Shown here one piece after another: positions 36,597 to 47,602 of a stretch of 64,000 nt of DNA (position 1 is the stretch's first letter; every line of letters begins with the position of its first letter). The notes under the pieces are model-generated. The model was not told the DNA's origin, searched no databases, and saw only the letters and a program-made list of their open reading frames with translations. Made by a program: the position numbers and the translations under genes. The DNA comes from Psychrobacter sp. TAE2020 (GTDB lineage: Bacteria > Pseudomonadota > Gammaproteobacteria > Pseudomonadales > Moraxellaceae), in the NCBI RefSeq assembly GCF_018919485.1, contig NZ_JAHLMU010000001.1, positions 640,807 through 704,806 of the forward strand, given 5' to 3'.

Positions 36597-38150
36597 ATGT
36601 CTATCTGGTCTAATATTATGCGCAAACCCAAACTTACATCGCTTGATAGTGTCACTCGTAATAAAGTAATAGTACCCGTTAAAGACTTGGCCACCTTAGA
36701 GGCTGAGCTGGCTGAGCAGGAACATAGTCTAGAAAACAGCCTTGAAGATACAGTGCTGCGCCTCAGCGACTATTTAGCAGCGGTAGAGATGGTGATTAAA
36801 CAAACCTTTGAACATCGGGTATGGGTCAAAGCGGAGATTCGCAATCTATCGACGAAAGGCGGCCATTATTATTTTGAGCTAGCAGAAAAAGACGATGACG
36901 GTAAAGTAGTCGCTAGCTGTCGTGGTAATCTATGGCGCTTTAAGGCAACGCGCGTTTTAGCGAAGTTTGAACGGGCAACGGGTATGCCCCTCAATCGCGA
37001 CTTGACTGTACTGCTGAAAGTCTCGGCCAGTTTTCATGCGCAATACGGCTTCGCTCTTACTATTGAGGATATCGATCCAAGTTACACTCTCGGTGATTTG
37101 GCACGCCAGTACGCACAAATGGTCGATCGCTTAACTGGTGAGGGACTGATGACTCTCAATAAGCAGCTGCCGAAACCTTTTGATATCGAGCACGTTATCG
37201 TTATCGCCCCCGAAAAGGCGGCTGGGCTTGGTGACTTTCAAGCTGATGCTGATCGACTCGCCAGCACCGGGGCTTGTCATTTTCATTATCATAATGCTAC
37301 ATTTCAAGGCAATCACGCCCCTGCCGAGATACGCCAAGCGATTGTCAGTGCCCAGCAACAATTCTATGCTAGCTACCAGCGCTTACCTGATTTGTTAGTT
37401 ATCATTCGCGGTGGCGGTGCCGTCGGTGACTTGGCTTATCTTAATGATTATGAGCTGGCGGCTATAGTTGCCGAGCAGCCAGTGCCAGTATGGGTAGGTA
37501 TTGGTCATGAGCGTGACAAAGTCATCTTAGATGAAGTGGCGCACAGCAGCTTTGATACCCCCTCAAAAGTCATAGCGGCTATTAGTGCTCATCTAGCGAA
37601 TCTAGTCAGCCAAACTTTGCATTATAGAGCGCAAATCAAGCAAGCAGCACAACGTCAGCTCAAAAGCGCTGAACAACAAGCTATACGTCAACTGAGTCAG
37701 CTACAGTCGCAAACCGTGGGCCAGCTAACCGCGCTACAAAAAGACAGTGACTATGCTTGGCGTAGTATCCAACAAAGTGCGCAGCGCCAAGTCAAACAAG
37801 CCGAACGCTTAAGCGCTAAGTGGCAAAATCAAATACAAACGGCGGCTTATCAACAGCTGGCTACTGCTCGCATTGATAGCAGTAATTATAAAAAAACCAT
37901 TATTCAAGTAGCCCAGCAGCAGACTCTACAAGCACAACGCCATAGCGCCCATTTGCGTGATATCGTACTGTTACACCGACCTGCACGTGTCCTCAAGCAA
38001 GGCTACACTATGCTTACTAGCCAATCAGGGCAGCATACCCTAGCCAGCAGTGAGCAGCTACATGCTGATCAGACTATCAAAATTATTTTAAAAGACGGTA
38101 AAGCAACGGCGCGTATCTTAGCAGTAGAAACCACTAACACTGATAGCTGA
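36597..38150 (+). CDS. xseA: Exodeoxyribonuclease VII large subunit
   Basis: A 517-residue nuclease subunit degrading single-stranded DNA with XseB. It has an N-terminal OB-fold (LRLSDYLAAVEMVIKQTFEHRVWVKAEI, SxKGGHYYFELAEKD), the catalytic region with IRGGGAVGDLAYLNDYELA and GIGHERDKVILDEVAHSSFDTPSKV, and a long Gln/Ala-rich coiled coil (~340-470) where XseB binds. It is somewhat longer than E. coli XseA (456), owing to the coiled coil and N-terminus. xseB follows after a 226-nt gap rather than overlapping. Confidence 0.96.
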   Translation: MSIWSNIMRKPKLTSLDSVTRNKVIVPVKDLATLEAELAEQEHSLENSLEDTVLRLSDYLAAVEMVIKQTFEHRVWVKAEIRNLSTKGGHYYFELAEKDDDGKVVASCRGNLWRFKATRVLAKFERATGMPLNRDLTVLLKVSASFHAQYGFALTIEDIDPSYTLGDLARQYAQMVDRLTGEGLMTLNKQLPKPFDIEHVIVIAPEKAAGLGDFQADADRLASTGACHFHYHNATFQGNHAPAEIRQAIVSAQQQFYASYQRLPDLLVIIRGGGAVGDLAYLNDYELAAIVAEQPVPVWVGIGHERDKVILDEVAHSSFDTPSKVIAAISAHLANLVSQTLHYRAQIKQAAQRQLKSAEQQAIRQLSQLQSQTVGQLTALQKDSDYAWRSIQQSAQRQVKQAERLSAKWQNQIQTAAYQQLATARIDSSNYKKTIIQVAQQQTLQAQRHSAHLRDIVLLHRPARVLKQGYTMLTSQSGQHTLASSEQLHADQTIKIILKDGKATARILAVETTNTDS

Positions 38151-38376
38151 TAATCTGTTTATTGTAAAAACTATATAGCGAGATTGAGATCCATTTTTTG
38201 CAGACTTTGTCAGCATAGGCACAGCAAGCCAGAAAAACTCATCACCGTCTTGCGTCGAAAGGTAATGTAGCTATTTTATTTGCTATCGACTGGATTGTTA
38301 AATACTCATATCAGCTATTTTGCTGATTTTAAAACTAACTTATTAGACCATTATTAACTAAATACTAGGATCTGTT

Positions 38377-38637
38377 ATGACTACTGAAATTGCTAAATCA
38401 GCTACTCGCAAACGTAAAAAAGCCGCCCCAAAGACCTTTAAGGCGGCTTACGATATTCTAAAAACTAATGCTGCCGAACTCCAGCAACAAGAAGAACCCG
38501 ATATCGATAACTTGATGACTACTGTCGAAGAGTCTATTGCTGCTTATAGAGTCTGTGAGACCCGTATCAATGCCATACAGCAAGCATTAGATGCCGCGTT
38601 TGCTGAAGAAGAAACTATTACTAGCACTTATGATTAG
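38377..38637 (+). CDS. xseB: Exodeoxyribonuclease VII small subunit
   Basis: An 86-residue helical protein with the XseB pattern: FKAAYDILKTNAAELQQQEEPDIDNLMTTVEESIAAYRVCETRINAIQQALD. It has a basic N-terminus (TRKRKKAAPK). XseB copies coat the coiled coil of XseA. The ATG follows a modest AGGA (CTAGGATCTGTT). Its position downstream of xseA supports the call. Confidence 0.9.
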   Translation: MTTEIAKSATRKRKKAAPKTFKAAYDILKTNAAELQQQEEPDIDNLMTTVEESIAAYRVCETRINAIQQALDAAFAEEETITSTYD

Positions 38638-38694
38638 TAATGAATCAAATTGCCTATAGGCGGTATTGTGGATTGTAGAGTGTGAACCACTCTC

Positions 38695-39939
38695 TTACTT
38701 CAACTCATCGACTTCAAACACTTGACGTAAATAGGCTAAATAAGTATCGTTATTGATCATAGTTTTCCCTGGACTATCAGACAGCTTAGCAACTGGCTGG
38801 CCATTACATTCAACTAGCTTTAGCACTATATTTAGCGGCGTTAGACCCATATCATTAGTCAAGTTAGTACCAATACCAAAGCTGGTCTTGATCTGCTCCT
38901 TAAAGTATTGATGCAGCTCCCAAGCCTTATCCAAATCTAAGCCATCGCTAAAGGTTAAAATTTTAGTCTTTGGATCTATTTTTAGTTTTTTATAATGAGC
39001 AACGGCTTTGTCACCCCAGATATAAGGGTCGCCACTATCATGACGTAAACCATCGAATAACTTAGCAAAATACAAATCAAAATCACGTAAGAAGGCATCC
39101 ATACCCACCACATCCGTCAGGGCAATACCTAAATCACCACGATACTCATGAACCCAAGCTTCAAGAGCAGCCTTTTGTGAGTCACGCAGGCGCACATCTA
39201 GAGCCTGAAATGCCTGCATAAATTCATGCGCCATCGTGCCTATCGGCGTCATCTCTAAATTCTTAGCAAGTAATACATTAGAGGTGCCACTGACGATACT
39301 TGGCTCGGCTAGATGCAAAGTCTCAACCACATGCGCTTGCCACTGCTTGCTAAAGCGACGGCGAGTACCGAAATCTGCCACGATAAAGGGAGGTACATCT
39401 ACCTTTAGATTAGCGGTCTGCTGCTTAGCATAATGGTGTAATAGCGCAACTTTAGCCTCTAGTCTTCGCTGCCCTTCCTCAATAACGCTAGGGTCCGATA
39501 GAGCATTGAAATATAGCTCGTTGACAATAGCCAATACAAAAACTTCAAAGAACATCGCTTGAATCATCGGTCCTTCAATATCGATGAACAGCCGACCTTT
39601 ACTATCAGTACTGACGGTAATAAATCGGCGCTTTAATTTAAATAACTCTAAATAATCGACAAAATCTGAGCGCATAAAGCGCAAGCTACGCAAGTAATCC
39701 AGCTCATCTGGCAAAAAACGCAATTCACATAAGCTATCTAATTGCTGTTCAAGCGCTTCTTTGATGGTCGCTAATGGATAAGCAGCATCATTATTATTAC
39801 GGCAACGAAACTTATAGACGCCGTGAGTTTGCGGGAACTGATGCAGCATCGCTTGCAACATAGTAAATTTATATAAATCATTATCGAGCAATGAAGTGAT
39901 TATGGGGGCATAAGTAATAGGGGTAGAAGTGATGCTCAT
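38695..39939 (-). CDS. pncB: Nicotinate phosphoribosyltransferase
   Basis: A 414-residue enzyme joining nicotinate to PRPP in NAD salvage. Family signatures are [20 protein letters not shown] at the N-terminus, [28 protein letters not shown], and [16 protein letters not shown] with the autophosphorylated His loop (GTMAHE). Length is standard. The ATG follows AAGG at good spacing. It is probably monocistronic, with the msrAB-type gene ending upstream on the same strand behind a terminator. Confidence 0.97.
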   Translation of the reverse strand: MSITSTPITYAPIITSLLDNDLYKFTMLQAMLHQFPQTHGVYKFRCRNNNDAAYPLATIKEALEQQLDSLCELRFLPDELDYLRSLRFMRSDFVDYLELFKLKRRFITVSTDSKGRLFIDIEGPMIQAMFFEVFVLAIVNELYFNALSDPSVIEEGQRRLEAKVALLHHYAKQQTANLKVDVPPFIVADFGTRRRFSKQWQAHVVETLHLAEPSIVSGTSNVLLAKNLEMTPIGTMAHEFMQAFQALDVRLRDSQKAALEAWVHEYRGDLGIALTDVVGMDAFLRDFDLYFAKLFDGLRHDSGDPYIWGDKAVAHYKKLKIDPKTKILTFSDGLDLDKAWELHQYFKEQIKTSFGIGTNLTNDMGLTPLNIVLKLVECNGQPVAKLSDSPGKTMINNDTYLAYLRQVFEVDELK

Positions 39940-40233
39940 GCAATAACCTTAAATAAATATAAAAGTGTACAAAGATAGGATAGCAATATTATCTTACAAA
40001 TAAATAATAACCGTAAGTAAATATAGAATTGAATAGGGAATAATTTTAACTGCCGCTGCATTATCAATAAATCAATAAAGTGCCTAGTATAACTAAGTTT
40101 ATTGTTGTTTGTGATATTCGCTCGCCATAACAGCAAAAAGCCTACGTTTGATAACAGCTTTTAATACCCTTCAATAGCCTTTAATAATGACAATTGGCAG
40201 GTTTTTAATGACGCTACTAATAAAAAAACTCAT

Positions 40234-40272
40234 AAAAAAAGACGCTAAGCTTGTCCTTAACGTCTTTTTTTT
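40234..40272 (-). terminator. Rho-independent terminator of the msrAB gene
   Basis: On the minus strand, AAAGACGTTAAG pairs with CTTAGCGTCTTT around a 6-nt loop and is followed by a T-run. It lies 56 nt past the msrAB stop. Confidence 0.85.
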
Positions 40273-40327
40273 AGATTAAATGATGCTTATGTATAACAGT
40301 GCTGATAGATAATATTAATTACCGTTA

Positions 40328-42121
40328 CTACTTCACTAATTTGACTAGTGGGCCGTAACCTGACTGTGGCATAACGGCTACTGGAATAAACTGTAAGGCC
40401 CCGCCGTTAATGCAATAACGCAAGCCGCCACGGTCTTTTGGTCCATCAGGGAATACATGGCCTAGATGGGAATCAGCGACTCGTGAGCGGATCTCTGTAC
40501 GCACCATGTTGTAGGCCATATCATCATGCTGAGTAATCACTTGCATATCAATAGGTTTAGTAAAGCTTGGCCAGCCACATTGAGAGTTGTACTTATCTGT
40601 TGACAAGAATAACGGCTCACCGCTGACTACATCAACATAAATCCCCGGTGCAAATAGATTGTCATATTCATGACTAAAGGCACGCTCTGTTCCCGCATCT
40701 TGGGTAATATTGTACTGCTCTTTAGTCAAAGTATTCTTTAGCGCATTCTTATCAAAGCCAGCATAACGCTTAGCTGCCAAGGTCTCTGCTACGGTGTTGA
40801 CTGGAGCAAGCTTGGTAGTGGCTGTACCTGCAGGCTTATCATCAGCCAAGCTTAAATCAACGTGGCAATAGCCATTAGGATTTTTGGCCAAGTAATCCTG
40901 ATGATACATCTCAGCCAAGTAAAAGTTATCTAGCGACTCATGCTCAACTACTATTTTTTGCTCATATTTATCTTGTAGCTTAGCAACAGCTGCGTCTACT
41001 ACGGCTTTATCCTTACTATCAGTATAATATATACCTGAGCGATATTGGACGCCACGATCGTTGCCTTGCTTGTTAAGGCTGGTGGGATCAATCACTCGGA
41101 AGTAGTACTTTAAGATAGTATCAAGATCGGTTTTATCCGCATCATAAGTGACTTTTACCGCTTCAGTATGCCCTGAACCACGAATAACTTGCTCATAACT
41201 TGGGTTCGGCTGAGTGTCATCACCATTAGCATAGCCTGAGACCGCATCAACAACTCCTTCAACACGCTCCATATAGGCTTCGACACCCCAGAAGCAACCG
41301 CCAGCCAAGTATATTGAGCGGGTGTTAATCGCTTTGCCTTTATCATTGTAGTAAACACCATCTTTTTGCTTAATAGTTTCAATCTTACTATTATTGTCTA
41401 GTGCTTGCGTTGCCACAGGTTTAGCATTGCCAGCTTTTAGTTCAGCGAAGTCATTACCTGCATTCTCCGCTAAGGCATAAGCTTGTTCAGCAGTCATATT
41501 ACCTTTTACTAAATGCACTAGATTGCCTTTTTTATCCAATATAGCCCAACTTGGATACACTTGTACACCAAGCTTAGTAATGAGCTCACCAGAAGCATCG
41601 ACTAATACTGGTAATTTTGGATAATCACCTTGCACACCGGCATACCACTTTTCAAATTCACCCGTAGCTTTTTCATTAAGCTGGCCGGGACTAGCGACAG
41701 TCACTACATTTAAATTAGCAAACTTTGGATCAGTGCGCCACTCTTCAGTCTCAGCAAGCGTGCCTAAACATAGCGGACACCAACTTGCCCAAAATTTTAC
41801 TAAAGTAGGCTTATTTGGATCTATAACTGCTGCGCCATTCTTACCTAGACCTTTAGTCAGTTGCGGTAAAGCTTGTATCTGCTTTAGCATATCTGACGGT
41901 AACATATCGCGTGAGTTAGTCACCCCGCTGTTTTGACTGTTAACTTTTTTACTAGTACTAGTGCCATTTTCAGCACTACTTATCTGACCGCACGCTATTA
42001 ATAATCCAGCACTCAATACGCTAGTCACCCCAAAGGCACTAACGTTCTTTAACCAACCTGATGGCTTTGAGCTTGTCGCTGAGCCATTATTATGGTCTCT
42101 GGGAGTGTTATTACTTGGCAT
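40328..42121 (-). CDS. msrAB: PilB-like thioredoxin-MsrA-MsrB fusion lipoprotein
   Basis: A 597-residue methionine sulfoxide repair protein for the periplasm. A polar lead (~26 residues), a hydrophobic stretch and a lipobox (LLIAC, C44) suggest a lipoprotein. Domain 1 (~65-225) is TlpA/thioredoxin-like with C115-P-L-C118. Domain 2 (~268-430) is MsrA with catalytic C276 in GGCFWG and HTEAVKV. Domain 3 (~455-590) is MsrB with RYCING (C570) and no second CxxC zinc pair. The order equals Neisseria PilB: the thioredoxin-like part reduces the two reductases. The domain layout is certain; the lipid anchor is inferred. Confidence 0.93.
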   Translation of the reverse strand: MPSNNTPRDHNNGSATSSKPSGWLKNVSAFGVTSVLSAGLLIACGQISSAENGTSTSKKVNSQNSGVTNSRDMLPSDMLKQIQALPQLTKGLGKNGAAVIDPNKPTLVKFWASWCPLCLGTLAETEEWRTDPKFANLNVVTVASPGQLNEKATGEFEKWYAGVQGDYPKLPVLVDASGELITKLGVQVYPSWAILDKKGNLVHLVKGNMTAEQAYALAENAGNDFAELKAGNAKPVATQALDNNSKIETIKQKDGVYYNDKGKAINTRSIYLAGGCFWGVEAYMERVEGVVDAVSGYANGDDTQPNPSYEQVIRGSGHTEAVKVTYDADKTDLDTILKYYFRVIDPTSLNKQGNDRGVQYRSGIYYTDSKDKAVVDAAVAKLQDKYEQKIVVEHESLDNFYLAEMYHQDYLAKNPNGYCHVDLSLADDKPAGTATTKLAPVNTVAETLAAKRYAGFDKNALKNTLTKEQYNITQDAGTERAFSHEYDNLFAPGIYVDVVSGEPLFLSTDKYNSQCGWPSFTKPIDMQVITQHDDMAYNMVRTEIRSRVADSHLGHVFPDGPKDRGGLRYCINGGALQFIPVAVMPQSGYGPLVKLVK

Positions 42122-42807
42122 AAGAGGTCCTGTTTACGAGAAATAGTATACTGTCTATTTATTATACTCACTGATAATCAAACTCACTAAAAAGCGCTTT
42201 CTGTGCAGCGATATTGCCTATGCAGCGCTATTGCTTAGGTAAGTGGCTGTTAATAATTACCTTGCTACTGATAAATACAAATTTAAAATAATAGTTAGAA
42301 ATGCCGCTAATCAGTACTAAGTCTACCTTAGGAAAGATTAAAGCAGGCTAGCATAAAAAGCAGACTATCATAAAATAATTGCTGAGCTAGTAATAAATAG
42401 ACTCGGAGCTATATTTTACAATGGTTGAGAGTTGCGAGGTAAGTTTGAACATCAATAACTTCAGGATAATGATAAAGTTATTATAGAATAATTACAATTA
42501 GATTTTATTAACAATAGCTATTTATTATTTAGATAATGTTAATAATTAGTAAGGTAATGATACTGTTTTTTACATAGCTGTTAGACAATAAGTAAGTGGG
42601 GAATAAAACGGTTACTTTAATAACCAAATTGCTATTAGAGCTGCTTACTAGTTAGTTACTAGCTACTGACTGGCAACCCTTATACTCAGTATTAGGCTCG
42701 ACTGCTATTAGCCCATTGGCCCCTGACCTATGTAATTGCGGTCAATAACTGATCAGCAATCTAGCTAGTAGAATACAGGCTTATAGAAAGAGACAGTTTT
42801 AGCGCTG
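42122..42807. other. 686-nt gene-free spacer
   Basis: It lies between the msrAB promoter side and the end of the ABC transporter ATPase gene. AT-rich, with no ORF that has a ribosome site, and no terminator with a T-run. I see nothing further that can be supported. Confidence 0.4.
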
Positions 42808-43683
42808 CTAATGCTTAGCACGCATAAACTGCGCCACATAATCATCAGCCGGATGATGCCGTAGCTCTTCAGGAGTACCGGTCTGTACCAACCGCCCGCC
42901 ATTTAAGATACTAATACGCTGCCCCACTTTAATAGCCTCATCAATATCATGAGTAATAAATACGATAGTTTTATTAAGACGTGCTTGCAGCTCAAGCAAT
43001 TGATCTTGCAGTTGATTGCGAATCAGAGGATCAAGTGCAGAGAATGCCTCATCCATTAGCAATATAGGAGTATCAGTAGCTAAAGCTCGTGCCAGCCCAA
43101 CCCGTTGCTGCATGCCACCCGATAACTCATCAGGATAACTGCTTTCTAAGTTAGGTAAGCCGACTTCATTAAGCCAATGCTTGGCGGTTTCATGGCGCTC
43201 ACTGATGCTCATCTTACGTACTCGTAGTCCATAAGCGACGTTTTGTAGCACCGTCATATGTGGCATCAAACCAAAATGCTGGAATACCATACTTATAGTT
43301 TGCTGGCGATATTGCTGTAGCTCTTTATCATTAAGCTGCAAAATATTGATAGCTGACTCGGCAGTAGTATGAGTCTTTACCGACGGCATTGGTGTGGTGC
43401 TATCAATGGCAGTATCCACCCATATTTGGCCACTAGTGGGATCGATCAGACGATTAATATGGCGTATAAGTGTCGATTTTCCAGAACCTGATAAGCCCAT
43501 AATGCAGTGTAATTCACCAGCTTCTATGGCTAAATTAACATCGTAGAGGCCTACTGAATAGCCAGTATGAGCTTTAACTGCTACGCTATCCATGCCTTCG
43601 GCCAATAGTGCCAATGCTGATTTTGCTTGGCTATCCGTGGCATTATAGATTTTACTAATATTTTTTAGTTGGATATGATTCAT
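42808..43683 (-). CDS. proV: Glycine betaine/choline ABC transporter ATPase, ProV-like
   Basis: A 291-residue ATPase. Walker A is GLSGSGKST (K69), the signature is LSGGMQQRVGLARALA and Walker B is ILLMDEAFSALD. The segment before Walker A (residues ~20-45, LALLAEGMDSVAVKAHTGYSVGL) is the extra N-terminal part typical of ProV/OpuAA, but the C-terminal CBS domains of E. coli ProV (400 residues) are absent. It energises uptake of betaine-type solutes through the fused permease encoded 71 nt upstream. Confidence 0.9.
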   Translation of the reverse strand: MNHIQLKNISKIYNATDSQAKSALALLAEGMDSVAVKAHTGYSVGLYDVNLAIEAGELHCIMGLSGSGKSTLIRHINRLIDPTSGQIWVDTAIDSTTPMPSVKTHTTAESAINILQLNDKELQQYRQQTISMVFQHFGLMPHMTVLQNVAYGLRVRKMSISERHETAKHWLNEVGLPNLESSYPDELSGGMQQRVGLARALATDTPILLMDEAFSALDPLIRNQLQDQLLELQARLNKTIVFITHDIDEAIKVGQRISILNGGRLVQTGTPEELRHHPADDYVAQFMRAKH

Positions 43684-43754
43684 TATTATTCTCTTTTAAG
43701 CAAACCTTTAAGACAGTAGTGTCGGCACCCAAATTTTGACTATTACCCGAGCGC

Positions 43755-45707
43755 TTAGCCAATATGATGACGACCAGCTGCAATAGTTTTTTGCCTTGCA
43801 CGGCGACCTTGACCGAACGCTTGGGTGATGCGGTCAATAATAATGGCCACGATCACAATAGCGGTACCTGCTTGTAGGCCCTGACCAATATTGAGGGTCT
43901 GAATCGATTGTAATACATCTTCGCCTAAACCTGGCGCACCAATCATAGAGGCCAATACTACCATGGCCAATGACATCATGACTGCTTGGTTGACACCGGC
44001 CATAATACTCGGCAAAGCTTGCGGCAACTTAATCCAAATTAACAACTGCCAATGGGTGCTACCAAACGAGCGTCCCGCTTCAACCATCTCATGATTAACT
44101 TGCGTGATACCCAAAGTGGTCAAGCGAATGAGTGGCGGCAGGGCATAAATAATAGTGGCGAATAATGCTGGGACTTTACCAATACCGAACAGCATAAGCA
44201 CCGGTATTAGATATACGAAGCTGGGCATAGTCTGCATCACATCTAGTATTGGGGTGACTATTTTGCGCAGTAGATTACTGCTCGCCATAGCGATACCGAT
44301 AGGGACGCCGATCACCACCGTGACCAATACCGATACGATCAATAGAGCAAAAGTAGCAATCAAAGCAGCCCATAGACCGAACGAGCCAATCAAAAACAAC
44401 CCCGCGCCACAAGCAAGCGCAAACCATATTTTACGCACCCCAAACCAAGCCAATATCGTCACTGCCAATATAATTAGCCAAGGTGGAATCACAGTTAATA
44501 GGCGCTCAATAGGCAATAACAAATAAGTTAGCGCCAAATGACTGATACTGCGAAAAACATCGCCATAGTTTTTGACCACTGCGGCCAAGGAGCGGTTTAG
44601 CGGACCTTCAAGCGACCACGAAGGAAAAGTGGATGACCATCCTAATAAGGTATTAGAAGTAGATGAATTAACCGAACGGTTGCTGCTGGTATTACTAGAG
44701 CCATCCTCGCTAAGACTGATGCCCAACTCGCCCGCAAGCTTGTTAGCGGCAGTTTCAGACAGCCAAGCTTGCCAAACATTAGGATTATCACGTAAAAACT
44801 CAAGCGCCTGCTCATCCCCACTACGCTTGTTCTCACTCATTGCTAAGATAGCACCGTTGAGCTGATCAGCAGTAAACTGTACTTTTTCATAGACCGCAGA
44901 CAACTCTGGATTGGCGCTAATAAAAGGCGCAGAGACAGCAATCGCTAATGGGGATACTGGAGCGCCAGTAACACAATCAGAGCTGCCATCGGCCAACAAT
45001 AAGTCTTGCCAGCAGGCATCGTCATGAGCAGGAAACTCTATCTGAGCGAAGTCATATTTAGCGATTAAACCTGTAGGCTGCCAGTAGTAGAATAATAACG
45101 GCTTACGCTGCTCAAAAGCAGAAGCGATCTCAGCATCGAGAGCTGCACCAGTGCCAGGATGGACATTATTAAAAATGCTATCTAGGCCAGTATTCTTCAG
45201 CAGACGAGTGTTAAAAATCTCACAAGCCCAGCCAGAGGGACAATTCATAAAGCGTGATTTATTAGGATCTTCGGGGTCTTTAAATAGATCTTTATATTTA
45301 GGCAAGTCTTGATAACGGCGTAGACCTGGATTGTCATCCATCACATACTGTGGGACATACCAGCCTTGAGTAGCACCCCCTTTAAGTGTATCGCCAATGA
45401 CCATGACTTTATTATCAGCAATAGCTTTTTCCATGATAGGAGAACGCCCTACCCACTGCTCACCAATGATTTGAATATCATTCTGAGATAGGGCTGTCTC
45501 TAGCGCCGGCCCCGCTCCAGGCACTTCTTCGATCTGACAACCATAACCGCTCTCAGTTATATACTTGAGCACGCCAGTAGTAAATTGACCACTCTCCCAA
45601 GTCAAAGCACCAAATTTAATAGGAGTGCTACACGCTGCTGCTGATGCGGTTAGCGGTATTAATAATGAGCTTAATAATAATAAGCTTAGCGCAATCCATT
45701 GACGCAT
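43755..45707 (-). CDS. Glycine betaine/choline ABC transporter: binding protein fused to permease
   Basis: A 650-residue fusion. A signal peptide (LLLLSSLLIPLTASAAA) leads to an OpuAC-type binding domain (~24-325): FGALTWESGQFTTGVLKYI, EVPGAGPALETALSQNDI and a Trp-rich ligand site (IIGEQWVGRS, YYWQPTGLI). A Ser/Asn-rich linker (~330-355) precedes a ProW-type permease (~395-640), with GVPIGIAMASSN, the coupling loop EMVEAGRSFGSTHWQLLIWIKLPQALPSIMAG and AGPL-like GAPGLGEDV. Putting the binding domain first keeps it periplasmic. OpuA systems fuse these parts in the opposite order. With ProV-like ATPase it forms a two-gene transporter. Confidence 0.9.
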   Translation of the reverse strand: MRQWIALSLLLLSSLLIPLTASAAACSTPIKFGALTWESGQFTTGVLKYITESGYGCQIEEVPGAGPALETALSQNDIQIIGEQWVGRSPIMEKAIADNKVMVIGDTLKGGATQGWYVPQYVMDDNPGLRRYQDLPKYKDLFKDPEDPNKSRFMNCPSGWACEIFNTRLLKNTGLDSIFNNVHPGTGAALDAEIASAFEQRKPLLFYYWQPTGLIAKYDFAQIEFPAHDDACWQDLLLADGSSDCVTGAPVSPLAIAVSAPFISANPELSAVYEKVQFTADQLNGAILAMSENKRSGDEQALEFLRDNPNVWQAWLSETAANKLAGELGISLSEDGSSNTSSNRSVNSSTSNTLLGWSSTFPSWSLEGPLNRSLAAVVKNYGDVFRSISHLALTYLLLPIERLLTVIPPWLIILAVTILAWFGVRKIWFALACGAGLFLIGSFGLWAALIATFALLIVSVLVTVVIGVPIGIAMASSNLLRKIVTPILDVMQTMPSFVYLIPVLMLFGIGKVPALFATIIYALPPLIRLTTLGITQVNHEMVEAGRSFGSTHWQLLIWIKLPQALPSIMAGVNQAVMMSLAMVVLASMIGAPGLGEDVLQSIQTLNIGQGLQAGTAIVIVAIIIDRITQAFGQGRRARQKTIAAGRHHIG

Positions 45708-46099
45708 AAAGTATCCTATTTATTGATATTCCGGTAGTCAGCGTTAGTAGGCTATAGCTGTCGAACCATGACAAATAAAGCTTAATAAAAATAATAAATG
45801 CTCGTAGCACTTATAGAAGCAGTCTAATAGTAAAACTTAATATTGACTTTAGTTACCATGGTAACTTTCACTCTTACTCAGGATTCTAGCTGCTTATGCT
45901 GTTGATAACCAACCTTTATTTGGTAACCAACTGGCTACCGATGTTATTAGCACCAACTTGCTTGTTAAAAAACTCATCAAAACTTATAAAAATTCATTAC
46001 AAGTCGTTAAAAAAACATTAAAAAAAGCGCCTATGGTAATAAGCGCTTTTACAGTTAGCAAAATAAGGTTTATGCAATATCAGCTATTTCAATAGACGG
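45708..46099. other. Spacer upstream of the ABC transporter operon
   Basis: 392 nt. It contains the promoter region of the osmoprotectant genes and, at its right end, the terminator of the aldehyde dehydrogenase gene. A direct-repeat-like TGGTAACTTTC/TTTGGTAACCAACTGG area (45857-45935) could bind a regulator but is too weak to call. Confidence 0.35.
46020..46050 (-). terminator. Rho-independent terminator of the aldehyde dehydrogenase gene
   Basis: On the minus strand AAAAGCGC pairs with GCGCTTTT around a 12-nt loop and is followed by a T-run. Confidence 0.8.
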
Positions 46100-47602
46100 T
46101 TACTTTAGAAATATACCCATAGCTCTTTTAAACAATCCCTCGTAAGGCGGTAAGAACAGATTTAGACCGTTTATTTTAGCTTGCACAAACACTGGCTTCA
46201 TATGACTTAAACGTTCAAAGCCAGCCTTGCCATGGTAAGAGCCCATACCTGAATGACCAACCCCACCAAAGGGTAAGTCGTGTTGCGCCACATGGATAAT
46301 CACTTCATTGATGCAGACGCCTCCAGATACGGTATGAGTCCGTAATTTTTCAATGCCGCGATCATCATTACCAAAGATATATAGGGCCAAAGGACGTGGA
46401 CGAGCATTAACAAACTCAATCGCCTCATCCAGGGTCTCATAATGCATTAGAGGTAATATCGGTGCAAAGATTTCATTCTGCATAACCTTGCTGTCAACTG
46501 CCGGCTCGGTGATAATCAGTGGTGGCATTAATCGACTGTCATCATTAGCATCGACATCGGTAATATTGTGCACTTGATCGGTAGGTAAGCCTGCTACATA
46601 CCCTTGTACTCGGTTAAACTGTTCTTTATTAATGATATAACTATAATCTTGGTTATTGGCAATATTTGGATAATGCTGTTGCATCCAAGCAGTGGCCAAT
46701 TCAATAAAGCGCTGATGATACTTACGATGAATCAACACATAATCAGGGGCTATACAAGTTTGGCCGGCATTGATGGTCTTGCCCATCATCACTCGATTAA
46801 CTGCTGACTCTAGATTGACGTCATCTAAGACAATCACTGGTGACTTACCACCCAACTCTAGGGTGACTGGTGTCAAGTTTGGTGCAGCGGCCGCCATTAT
46901 TTTTTTGCCTACTTCTGTAGAGCCGGTGTAGAGTAAATGGTCAAAAGGCAGCTTACTAAAGGCTTCGGCAATATCAACCTCCCCTAATACGACACTTACC
47001 ATATCTGATGAGAAATAATGAGCCACTGCTTTGGCAAAAGCTTCGGCAAATTTAGGGGCCGCTTCACTCATCTTCACCATTATTCTATTACCAGCAGTCA
47101 AAGCATCGATCATCGGCCCAATCGCTAAATATAGTGGATAGTTCCAAGGCACTATAATACCGACAACCCCTAAAGGCTGAGGTTGAATCTCATTATGAGC
47201 GGGCAAATATAAAGCTGAGATAGAGACTCGGCGCGTTTTCATCCACGATTTGCCATTCTTTTTGGCATGACTGATGCCGGTAAAGCTCGGAAATAGCTCA
47301 GCGAACTGGGTTTCAGAAGTACTGCGATAACCAAAATCAGCGCTGATAGCTTGCGCCAAGTTGTCTTGATTATCGCTTAGTAGCGCCTCTAAGTTATCCA
47401 GCTGATTGAGGCGAGTGCTCCAATCTAGTATAGGCTGGCTACGGCTCAATTTTTGTAGATATAAAAACTGCTTTTGCAACTCATCTATGCTGGTTATAAT
47501 GCTTGGGTTATGCTCAGTTGCCGCTTGGCTACTACTATTTGAGCTATTGTTAGCTTTTTCATTGAGCGGTTGCTTGTCAGTGCTTTGGGTATTATCAATC
47601 AT
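46100..47602 (-). CDS. Aldehyde dehydrogenase, coniferyl-aldehyde-dehydrogenase-like
   Basis: A 500-residue NAD(P)-dependent dehydrogenase. It has VGIIVPWNYPLYLAIGP, LYTGSTEVGKKIMAAAA (NAD site), VTLELGGKSP with the general-base Glu, and NAGQTCIAPDYVLI with the catalytic Cys. The short C-terminal half and the ending FFLPPYEG are typical of the subgroup including CalB and fatty aldehyde dehydrogenases. The real substrate may be a long-chain or aromatic aldehyde. The first ~35 residues are Asn/Ser/Gln-rich. A single gene with its own terminator. Confidence 0.9.
   Translation of the reverse strand: MIDNTQSTDKQPLNEKANNSSNSSSQAATEHNPSIITSIDELQKQFLYLQKLSRSQPILDWSTRLNQLDNLEALLSDNQDNLAQAISADFGYRSTSETQFAELFPSFTGISHAKKNGKSWMKTRRVSISALYLPAHNEIQPQPLGVVGIIVPWNYPLYLAIGPMIDALTAGNRIMVKMSEAAPKFAEAFAKAVAHYFSSDMVSVVLGEVDIAEAFSKLPFDHLLYTGSTEVGKKIMAAAAPNLTPVTLELGGKSPVIVLDDVNLESAVNRVMMGKTINAGQTCIAPDYVLIHRKYHQRFIELATAWMQQHYPNIANNQDYSYIINKEQFNRVQGYVAGLPTDQVHNITDVDANDDSRLMPPLIITEPAVDSKVMQNEIFAPILPLMHYETLDEAIEFVNARPRPLALYIFGNDDRGIEKLRTHTVSGGVCINEVIIHVAQHDLPFGGVGHSGMGSYHGKAGFERLSHMKPVFVQAKINGLNLFLPPYEGLFKRAMGIFLK

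Noticed and set aside
38677..38693. A terminator between xseB and pncB
   Set aside because: AGAGTG/CACTCT forms only six pairs and has no T-run.
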